The translations under genes and the position numbers were made by a program. Below, one piece after another: positions 34,724-42,034 of a stretch of DNA of 43,139 bases. Source of the DNA: Ferruginibacter sp. (GTDB lineage: Bacteria; Bacteroidota; Bacteroidia; Chitinophagales; Chitinophagaceae). Every line of letters begins with the position of its first letter. Within the stretch, counting starts at the first letter, position 1. Below the pieces are notes generated by a model that had not been told where the DNA came from, ran no database searches, and saw only the letters and a list, made by a program, of their open reading frames with translations. The stretch covers positions 1 through 43,139 of the forward strand of contig JANXSR010000431.1 in assembly GCA_025352625.1 (NCBI GenBank). Reading direction: 5' to 3'.

Positions 34724-36826
34724 TTACTGCTTAAATTTTCTCACAAAAAAGTCAGCCACCGCACCATACACCGTTACTGCATTCCCCCATTTCATCCAGT
34801 GGTGGCTATCATCTGTAATCATGATGGTTTCGTAAGGCACATGCTGCTTTTCCAACCGGTTGATTAAATCAACACTTTCATTAAACTGTACGTTACGGTC
34901 ATCATCCGCATGGATAATTAGCACAGGCGATTTCCAGGTATTGATGTAAGGAACAGGGGAGGAGAGCCAGGCTGTTTTAAGTGCTTTATCAAGGTCAGGC
35001 GCTTTCTCATATTTATCAGCATAGGCAGTAAGCAAACCACTACGGGAAGCCCAGTCATGTACGCCGTGAATATCTACACCGGCAGCAAAAAGTTTAGAAT
35101 CTTTCGCCAGCGCCATGGCAGTTAAATAGCCGCCATAAGAACCCCCGTAAATACCAATTTTTGAGGCATCAACAAAGGATTGCTTTTGTAACCACTCACC
35201 GGCGGCTTTAATATCAAGGTACTCTGAAGCCCCTGACGGGCCTGCGTTTTTTGCCTGGTGAAACTCATAACCATACCCAATACCCAGGCGGTAATTTACT
35301 GACAGTACCACAAAACCCAGGCTTGCCAGGTATTGGTTACTTGCATAAGCATTGCTGTAATAATCTGAGTAGTGCCAGCCCAATAACATTTGCCTTGGCG
35401 GGCCACCATGTACATACACAATAGCTGCTTTTTTACTTGCTCCTCCTGTTGGCAGAAATAAATCCGCATGCACCGTAACACCATCTTCCGATTTAAAAAT
35501 AACCTGTGTGGGTGTTACCAGTTTGTCTTTTGGAAAATTGGCTGGCGTTGATGCTTCTCCCAATAATTGAACAGTATTGTTACCACCACTCAATTGCATA
35601 ATGGCAGGCAAAGGTGGCTGTTGTGCAGTGGCACTAATGAAGGCAAGCGTATTATTATCATTCGTTAAAACGGGAGCCCATTCAAGTCCGCTGCCATTTG
35701 TCAGCACCTGCATATCTGCTTTATCAACGCTTACTTTTGCAGCATGCCTTCTTTCAATATCCAGTTTATCGCTACCAGTATTTGTGCTAAACGTCAGGTA
35801 TTTTTTATCTGCACTCAACGTGATGTGTTCGCACATAAAACTGCCCGGCGTTAGCAACGTTTCTTTACCACCACCGGCTGCAATGGAGTACAGGTGTGGC
35901 CATCCATCCTGGTAAGATAAAAATACGATCCTGTCACTGGCAGCCCAGTGCAAATTATAACCACCATCTGTTGTGGGCACAGAACCCCGTAAGGTTGCAG
36001 GTGCTTTCCACAACAAGGTTGCTTTGCTGGTTGCAATATCGGCTGTATAAATACTCCAGGGAATATGCTTTTTAACCAGTAAAGAATCGGGTGCACCGCC
36101 TGCTCCCGGCCTTCTTACAAACACAATATTTTTACCATCAGGCGACCAATGTGGTGCATTATCAAAATAAAAAGAAGGAGCAACCCACCGGATGGGTGTA
36201 GTGGCATTGGTGTAAATACCAATGATGGAATGATCTGTACGGCTGGCAACAAATAACAGCAAACTATCACCGGAACTATATTCCAGCGAACCTACTGTAC
36301 CTCTTGTGGTAAATAAATTTTTAGCAGGCAGTGTGCCATCAATCGGTGCAGTCCAAGCCTGTCCGCCTTTTATAAAAGCAACGGTTTTGCTGTCAGGAGC
36401 AATAACCGGTGCATCGCCTTCTGATAAATATTTGGTTTCGCCTCCATTAAAAGGGACACTGCCTATTTGTACATTAAAAGGGGTAAGTTCAAATGAAGGA
36501 TTTAGTGCTAACCGGTGGTCCCAATTGGCACCATGATCGCCACCCCGAACAAACACTACCCATTTGCCATCGGCCGAAATTGATAAACTGGTAATTTCCT
36601 GGCCATCATCTTTTGAGAAACTGGTCAATTTTCTTGGATTAAATGCGGGACCTTCTGCCACATACACATTGCGCTTTCCCTGCTCATCCAGTGCCCAGGC
36701 TATTTTTGATCCGCTGGCAGCAGCACATAATTCTGTTGGAAAATTATATGCTTTAAAAGAAGAAAAGGAACTGTTCTGTGCAAGCATTTGCAGGGGCAAT
36801 AGCAGCAGTAAGATTATTTTTTTCAT
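34724..36826 (-). CDS. Exported S9-family prolyl oligopeptidase
   Basis: This 700-aa protein starts at the ATG at 36826, which opens a signal peptide (MKKIILLLLLPLQMLAQ); an in-frame GTG at 36862 is too far upstream. Residues ~20-430 form a beta-propeller with WD40-like/TolB-like repeats (SADGKWVVFVRG, WSPDGKNIVFVRR). The C-terminal alpha/beta hydrolase has the catalytic triad Ser573 (GGSYGGYL), Asp652 region (HADDDRNV) and His675/676 (DDSHHW). It should act as a dipeptidyl- or acylaminoacyl-peptidase in the periplasm. The gene lies 32 bp beyond the 316-aa gene upstream. Confidence 0.93.
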   Translation of the reverse strand: MKKIILLLLLPLQMLAQNSSFSSFKAYNFPTELCAAASGSKIAWALDEQGKRNVYVAEGPAFNPRKLTSFSKDDGQEITSLSISADGKWVVFVRGGDHGANWDHRLALNPSFELTPFNVQIGSVPFNGGETKYLSEGDAPVIAPDSKTVAFIKGGQAWTAPIDGTLPAKNLFTTRGTVGSLEYSSGDSLLLFVASRTDHSIIGIYTNATTPIRWVAPSFYFDNAPHWSPDGKNIVFVRRPGAGGAPDSLLVKKHIPWSIYTADIATSKATLLWKAPATLRGSVPTTDGGYNLHWAASDRIVFLSYQDGWPHLYSIAAGGGKETLLTPGSFMCEHITLSADKKYLTFSTNTGSDKLDIERRHAAKVSVDKADMQVLTNGSGLEWAPVLTNDNNTLAFISATAQQPPLPAIMQLSGGNNTVQLLGEASTPANFPKDKLVTPTQVIFKSEDGVTVHADLFLPTGGASKKAAIVYVHGGPPRQMLLGWHYSDYYSNAYASNQYLASLGFVVLSVNYRLGIGYGYEFHQAKNAGPSGASEYLDIKAAGEWLQKQSFVDASKIGIYGGSYGGYLTAMALAKDSKLFAAGVDIHGVHDWASRSGLLTAYADKYEKAPDLDKALKTAWLSSPVPYINTWKSPVLIIHADDDRNVQFNESVDLINRLEKQHVPYETIMITDDSHHWMKWGNAVTVYGAVADFFVRKFKQ

Positions 36827-36858
36827 GTATAGTGTTGGTGTTTTAATTTTTTTATAGG

Positions 36859-37809
36859 TCACTCATTTTTTAAAGAATAATTTTCTCTTAAAACCTGCAG
36901 GATTTTATGATTGGTTACAATATAATTATTTAATTGAAGGCTCCGGCTTGATACCATCATTTGTTTATAAAACAATACCAGGTTAGCTGCTTCGCCCCTG
37001 TCAAGGGAAGCAATATTTAAGATATTCCTTTTTATATCCCGATCACTTTGGCGATAGTTGTTGATCACATCCAGTACATTGGCAGCAGTATCCGCTTTAC
37101 GCAACTCGTCTAACCAGCTCCAGTCATAATATTTCAACATGAACGGTTTAATGGGACTGGCGAAATACTGGTACTCCTGTTCGTTGCGCTGCCGCATATT
37201 ATTTATGTTGACACTGATATCGCCCAATAGCTTTTGTAAGGCAATGCTTTTAAAATAACGCATCGACCCCGAATTTTTAAGCTGGTTCAAAATGCCGTCC
37301 TTGGGTTCGAATGTGTAGGTATTGATGAGATACAGGCTGGTAGTATAGGCAGGATAAAACGCTTTAGGAAGATCGGTTAGTGAGCTGTCCTTAAAATAAC
37401 TGCTCAGGTAATCCATATCTTTTTCTTTTTCCAGCCGGTTGCTCAATTTATTTGCAGCCACGGTAGAATCATCTGATAATTCCGTGTACAAGGCATTGGC
37501 ATATTCTTTTTCCCGCTGGTGCTCTATCACATGTTCCAGTTGATACTCTGCCAAAAACCCGCAGAACACTGCCAGGAAAAGCATGAGGAATTCCCAACCA
37601 TACGTTTTCCAGTTTTTCTTTCCATGGGCTGCATGGGTATGATGATGTACTTCCATATCTTCTTCTGTTGAAGGTTGAATAGTTAATGTTGAAGGTTGTT
37701 CAAATGAAACTTCTCCCGTTTTAGGCACAGTAGTTTCATCAGCAGGAATTATTTTTTTTAACGCATCTTCTGCTGGTTGTTCTGGCGTTGTATTTTTATT
37801 TTCTTCCAT
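36859..37809 (-). CDS. Uncharacterised single-pass membrane protein with His-rich motif
   Basis: This 316-aa protein has a Pro/Thr/Glu-rich acidic leader (1-52), a His cluster (VHHHTHAAHGKKNWK, ~53-67) and one membrane helix (WEFLMLFLAVFCGFLAEYQL, ~72-91). A mostly helical domain follows (EHVIEHQREKEYANALYTEL...). The HGKKNWKxYxWEFLMLFLAVFCGF pattern recurs in hypothetical proteins of this phylum but has no known function to my knowledge. The His cluster on the cytoplasmic side next to the helix could bind metal. It is probably cotranscribed with the S9 peptidase. Confidence 0.8.
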   Translation of the reverse strand: MEENKNTTPEQPAEDALKKIIPADETTVPKTGEVSFEQPSTLTIQPSTEEDMEVHHHTHAAHGKKNWKTYGWEFLMLFLAVFCGFLAEYQLEHVIEHQREKEYANALYTELSDDSTVAANKLSNRLEKEKDMDYLSSYFKDSSLTDLPKAFYPAYTTSLYLINTYTFEPKDGILNQLKNSGSMRYFKSIALQKLLGDISVNINNMRQRNEQEYQYFASPIKPFMLKYYDWSWLDELRKADTAANVLDVINNYRQSDRDIKRNILNIASLDRGEAANLVLFYKQMMVSSRSLQLNNYIVTNHKILQVLRENYSLKNE

Positions 37810-37816
37810 TCAGTAT

Positions 37817-38135
37817 TTGGCTAAAGCCAATTTGATTTTTATTTTAATCCACAGGCCGAAGCCTAATATCATTTAATTTTGGCAATAATTTTAACCCGTT
37901 CCATAGGAACGATATATAGGTAGAGCAAATAGCATTATTGCAATTTGCGATCCGTAGGATCGATATGTACCTGGCATCGGTTTAATCCTATACATTCCAC
38001 GGAACATTACACGTACCGTTCCTACGGAACGAACATAATGTCAATATTTTTGTCTACCTATCTATCGTCACCAAAGGGACGAATGCACCATTGAAAAGTC
38101 CTTAACTAAATGCCATTGGGCCGAAGCTTGTGGCA
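37817..38135. repeat. Composite intergenic repeat: outer GCTAAAGCC-type elements
   Basis: The 361-bp gap between the 316-aa gene and the broken amidohydrolase is built from repeats. On the left are TTGGCTAAAGCCAA (37817-37830, perfect arms around AA) and AGGCCGAAGCCT (37853-37864). On the right, TGCCA (38111-38115) and TGGCA (38131-38135) flank GGGCCGAAGCTT. The pieces resemble the ends of a dispersed Bacteroidota element with GGGCTAAAGCCC hairpins, with a second repeat type lodged between them. I see no gene in the gap. Confidence 0.6.
37897..38081. repeat. Cluster of four REP-like palindromes
   Basis: Short palindromes with 6-bp arms and a 3-nt loop recur: CGTTCCATAGGAACG (37897-37911), CGATCCGTAGGATCG (37948-37962) and CGTTCCTACGGAACG (38017-38031). 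A degenerate fourth, CGTCACCAAAGGGACG, is at 38066-38081. The first is followed by ATATATAGGTAG and the last is preceded by CTACCTATCTAT, its near reverse complement, so the outer members are in opposite orientation, as in bacterial interspersed mosaic elements. No REP-associated transposase gene is in the window. Confidence 0.8.
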
Positions 38136-38170
38136 ATTCAGATATCGTCGCTGCTATTCATTTTCATTTC

Positions 38171-39615
38171 TTAATTAAATCCCACCTTGCCTTTTACAGA
38201 TTCAAACAATTTCTTTGAGTTATAACCAACACCGTTTTTAAACACATACTGCACTTTGCGGATGTCACTGATATTTTTTGAGGGGTCGCCATCTATCACC
38301 AAAACATCAGCAGCTTTGCCCACCTCAATAGTACCAATTGTTTTATCAAAGCCCAAAGCAATACTGCCATTTTGCGTAGCAATTTTTATTGCTTCCAGGG
38401 GAGTAAATCCATCTGCCTCCACCAATAATTCTATTGCCCTCCAATTACCATAGCCTGCTATTGTACCGCCGTTTCCTGTTGGGTCGGTGCCAACGGAAAG
38501 TAAGCCACCCATATCGTAAAACATTTTTTCCATTTTAGTAGCATTGGCGAATGCTTTATCATATACAGTTGGGCCTTTGACCGATTTGGTTGTAGTAAGT
38601 CTTTGTAAATAAAAATCCCTTGTATCTGGCGACATAGCATTGATTGCTTCCTGATTTGGTTGCGGTTGAGTGGTGGTAGCTCCTTCAAACACGGCTAATG
38701 ATGAAGTGATGCTCATTTTTTTATCAATCAAAAATTGGATGAATTGTTTTACACTGTCACTTTGAATATCCAGTTCGCTCAATGCTTTATAGGAACTACC
38801 GGCAGCAGGCGGTTCATTTTCTTTTTTACCGGCAGCGAAATCTGTACTGGCCATAAATCCATGTTCTAAATTATCCATACCTAATGAAGCGGCTTCTTTG
38901 TAAGTAACAATATCCAGATGACCGGTGATTTTCAACTGTCTTTTATGTGCTGCATCAATGGCTGCTTTCAATGTAGGTTTATCTACACCCATGTATGCTT
39001 TAAAAGAAGTAAAACCCTGGTCGGCCCAATAGTTGACAAAGGCTGCTGCATCCGCTGGTGTTTTATTTTCTTTCATTTGCGGAAACCGGCTTGACTTTCC
39101 TTCAATGTACGGAGCAGTCAATTCCATGTTTGGGCCAGGTAATAAACCGAGGTCAATATCTTTTTTATGCGGATATCGGAATAGGGCTCAATGCTGCCGC
39201 AGGTTCTGATGGTGGTTGCACCTGCAGCAAGGTACAAACGGGGGAATGTAAATGGCAATTGTCTTAGATTAGCATAACGGGGTTCTATTGAGTGTGCCGA
39301 TATGTACATGTGTTCATGCATCATTACAAGGCCGGGCATCAATGTCTTTCCATTTAGGTCAATTAGCTTTGCTCCATTTATTACTGCTGCATTTGCATCA
39401 TCACCAATCCATTTAATTTTGCCATTGCTGATGATAACTGTTTGATGAGGTTTTGCAGCATTACCTTTGCCATCTATCAGCAAAGCGTTTTTTAAAACAG
39501 TAATGCTGTCATTGTACTCTATGTATTTTTTTGTTTCATCGCTGAATGTTATTTGCGAATAAGAAGTAGCAGTAAAAAAGCAAATCAGGATAAAGGCGAG
39601 TGATGTTTTTTTCAT
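38171..39615 (-). pseudogene. Exported amidohydrolase interrupted by a -1 frameshift
   Basis: Two overlapping frames together make one amidohydrolase of about 481 aa. The first (ATG at 39615) has a signal peptide (MKKTSLAFILICFF... SYSQ), the N-terminal strand and the metal motif MMHEHMYIS, then falls into the wrong frame after DIRIKK and stops at 39118. The second frame (to 38171) holds the rest: FTSFKAYMG (probable Lys), ITGHLDI, NLEHGFM, SVGTDPTG and GKAADVLVIDGDP. Re-reading one base at the A-run at 39160-39166 restores continuity exactly. All active-site motifs are intact, so this is either a recent one-base loss, a homopolymer sequencing error, or a -1 slip site. The family is the same as the gene at 21302-22573. 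Confidence 0.85.
39160..39166 (-). other. A AAA AAG slippery heptamer at the frameshift
   Basis: On the minus strand the zero-frame codons read ATA AAA AAG, so A AAA AAG lies in the correct phase for tandem -1 slippage, as in dnaX of E. coli. A -1 slip gives the downstream frame exactly. I see no clear upstream Shine-Dalgarno-like stimulator or strong downstream stem, so a single-base loss remains the simpler explanation. Confidence 0.4.
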
Positions 39616-39623
39616 AAATTTTG

Positions 39624-40073
39624 TTAATTGCGTTTGATCAATGATGAATGTAATACTTTGACTTCCCACCTATTTTTCTCATTTATCAAAATCACTGTTT
39701 CCAGCCATTTTACAGCAACCTGTTTACCATCCTTTGTAATTTCAGAACTAAGATTATAAGTTGTCCATGCTACATCTTTATTAACTGTGGTATTGATAAA
39801 GCTGATGCTATTGATGCGCTTAAAATCGGTTGCGGTGTTTAGGGTAATCGCCCTGCTGATGAGTGTATCTATATTCCAGGCCATACCATATTCATACAAT
39901 GTGATATCACTGGCGCAATATTGTTTTAAGCTGACAGAGTCACGGTTTGATAAAGCATCAAATAATTTTATCACCGTTTGTTGCACTGCCTGCTGGCTTT
40001 CTGTTAATGTTGCCTGTGCCTGCAGCAGCGCTGTAAATGAAATTGCAATTACGAATAGTTGTATTTTTTTCAT
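39624..40073 (-). CDS. Exported NTF2-like (DUF4440-type) protein
   Basis: This 149-aa protein has a signal peptide (MKKIQLFVIAISFTALLQAQ) and one NTF2/SnoaL-like cone domain: the helix QQTVIKLFDALSNRDSVSLKQY, the strand DITLYEYG and a closing sheet WLETVILINEKNRWEVKVLHSS. These domains bind small ligands or have limited catalysis, and no catalytic residues can be assigned. The stop codon is 8 bp from the amidohydrolase start, so the two are cotranscribed. Confidence 0.8.
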   Translation of the reverse strand: MKKIQLFVIAISFTALLQAQATLTESQQAVQQTVIKLFDALSNRDSVSLKQYCASDITLYEYGMAWNIDTLISRAITLNTATDFKRINSISFINTTVNKDVAWTTYNLSSEITKDGKQVAVKWLETVILINEKNRWEVKVLHSSLIKRN

Positions 40074-40096
40074 TGGTAAATATATAGGACTGATTT

Positions 40097-40606
40097 TTAA
40101 TTAACCTCCTCCGAATGTTTATCAACCATTATTTTTGAATAGGAACAACGTACCGGTTTCCATTGCTTTCCTGTTTTCTTAAAGATCCAGGTTTCCCTGT
40201 ACCGTTCTTCCACTGTTTTATTTTTTGGTAATGAAAAAATAACTTCATTTAAAACACCCACTACTGCCATATCTGGCGTACCCATAAATTCTACCTCCGA
40301 CAATTTTCTTGTTCTTGGCCACCAGTTTTTTGTTTCTTTTATTATTTGAATCATTTCTTTCCTGTTAGTGGTTGCGCCATTGTGATGAATTATTTTCATG
40401 GCTGGGTCCAGTATATCATTCATCTTTTGCAGGTCCCGTTCATCAAATGATTTGAAAAAATCTTTTACAATGGCTACTACTTGTAAAGAATCTGATTTTT
40501 TCAAATCCAGGTTTGTACCGTACTCCATTGTTTTTACAGGTGCGTCTTTTTTAGTATTGGTACATCCAATCATTAGCACCAGTAAGAAGAGCAAATTTTT
40601 TTTCAT
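40097..40606 (-). CDS. NTF2-like (DUF4440-type) lipoprotein
   Basis: This 169-aa protein has a lipoprotein signal (MKKNLLFLLVLMIGC with Cys15 as lipidation site) and an NTF2-like domain: IVKDFFKSFDERDLQKMNDILDP, MKIIHHNG, and a closing RETWIFKKTGKQWKPVRCSYSKI. It is a second member of the fold next to the previous gene (23 bp apart), but the two are quite divergent. It probably sits on a membrane facing the periplasm. Function unknown. Confidence 0.8.
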   Translation of the reverse strand: MKKNLLFLLVLMIGCTNTKKDAPVKTMEYGTNLDLKKSDSLQVVAIVKDFFKSFDERDLQKMNDILDPAMKIIHHNGATTNRKEMIQIIKETKNWWPRTRKLSEVEFMGTPDMAVVGVLNEVIFSLPKNKTVEERYRETWIFKKTGKQWKPVRCSYSKIMVDKHSEEVN

Positions 40607-40654
40607 GTTGTTTGTTTAATGTATAATTATGCTTTCTAATTATTTGCTTCTTTT

Positions 40655-41992
40655 TTACATTATATTTTCCGCAGAAACCAGCGCTGTTTTTTTCTTTTTA
40701 AATTTCTTCGTCACAAAATAGATAACACATACCACAGCAATAAAAATAATAGTTGACAAAATTTCCCATTTACCCAAACTGCTGAGTAACCAAACAATGG
40801 AAGCAATACCGATGCAGGGAAAGAGCAGGCCACCCGGTGCCCTGAATGTTTTTTCGGATGCATCCTGTTTAATACTTCTCAACTTAATGGTGGCTAAAAT
40901 AACAGCAAGGTAAATAATCAGTATGGCAGCACTGGCCAGTATGGCCAATTGTTTAAAGCTGCCGGAAATAGAAAGAATAAAAATGAGTGCGCCGTAAGTT
41001 ATTATTGCCTGTTGCGGTGTAGCAAATTTAGAATGAACCTTACCAAGAAATTTCGGAAATAATCCATCATTGGCACCTGCAAATAATAATCGTGGTGTAG
41101 CAAGTATATCGGAAATTACACATCCAAAACAGGAAACAGCAGCGGTGATCAGCAGTATGGTTGCACCTGCCGGCCCAATAATTTTTTCAGCCACGGCTGC
41201 AAGCGGTGCATCTTTAAAAGCTGCTATTTCTTTACCCAGTACTCCCTGCGTTACTGTTTGCAACAGCAGGTATACAACGAGTATGATTATTCCTCCCAGG
41301 AGAATTCCCAACGGAACGGTACGTTTCGGATTTTTGAATTCTCCACTGTTACCAAGCGATGTTTCAAATCCGGCAAAGGCTAAAAATAAAATGAGGACGG
41401 TATCACCAAATGTTTTTAATGCAGGAATATGGTCCCAATGCAGGTTACCGGTTTTTACCTTGCTGAAACCGAAAAGGATAATAGCAATCAGTGGCAATAA
41501 TTTTATGATGGTAATGAGTTTAATAAAACCAATACCCTGTTTTGCACCACGAAGATTGATGAGTACAATAAAACCAATCAAAACAAAAAACAAAAAACCA
41601 CGAATTACCGGGTTAATAAAAGCAGGAAATAGAACGGCCAGCGAATCGGCAATGATATTCATCAGTGCAGCGCTGCTCAAAATACTCCATCCAAAAAAGT
41701 ATAACCAGTTGATGATGTAACCGGGAAAGTCGCCGAATGCAGCGGCTACATACGCATAGGAACCTCCGCTTGTTGTAACACGGCTTCCTGCCTCGGCGTA
41801 GCAAAGCATAATGGCAGCCAGCATGATGCTGCAAAATATATAACCAAATACAGCAAAGGCTCCCATTGCCGCACCAACAATACCAGGCAATGCAAATATG
41901 CCTGCACCAATTACACCGTTCACAACAGCCAATGCCAGCCCGGCCACACCTACTGCAGGCTTTAACCCTTCATCCGTTTTTTCATTTGCCAT
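40655..41992 (-). CDS. APC-family amino acid permease
   Basis: This 445-aa, 12-helix permease is a paralogue of the one at 30784-32103. It shows the helix-1 motif IGAGIFALPGIVG, GSRVTTSGGSYAYVAAAFG and FLAFAGFETSLGNSGE. Both permeases keep the pattern GG(A/S)YxYxxxAFG in helix 3. It stands next to a membrane dipeptidase gene (42 bp upstream), so it probably takes up the freed amino acids. The C-terminus ends in a basic tail (KKFKKKK). Confidence 0.92.
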   Translation of the reverse strand: MANEKTDEGLKPAVGVAGLALAVVNGVIGAGIFALPGIVGAAMGAFAVFGYIFCSIMLAAIMLCYAEAGSRVTTSGGSYAYVAAAFGDFPGYIINWLYFFGWSILSSAALMNIIADSLAVLFPAFINPVIRGFLFFVLIGFIVLINLRGAKQGIGFIKLITIIKLLPLIAIILFGFSKVKTGNLHWDHIPALKTFGDTVLILFLAFAGFETSLGNSGEFKNPKRTVPLGILLGGIIILVVYLLLQTVTQGVLGKEIAAFKDAPLAAVAEKIIGPAGATILLITAAVSCFGCVISDILATPRLLFAGANDGLFPKFLGKVHSKFATPQQAIITYGALIFILSISGSFKQLAILASAAILIIYLAVILATIKLRSIKQDASEKTFRAPGGLLFPCIGIASIVWLLSSLGKWEILSTIIFIAVVCVIYFVTKKFKKKKTALVSAENIM

Positions 41993-42034
41993 TCAGGTTC
42001 ATTTTGAGTTGAGTGTATTATTAAAATTGATTTT

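Noticed and set aside
36827-36862. Upstream in-frame GTG start for the S9 peptidase
   Set aside because: The ATG at 36826 begins a proper signal peptide; the longer form would put a charged 12-residue stretch before it.
41070-41720. Plus-strand frame of 216 codons opposite the APC permease
   Set aside because: It is a shadow of the permease gene, whose frame has clear family motifs. The antisense product resembles nothing and has Pro/Ser/Lys-heavy composition.
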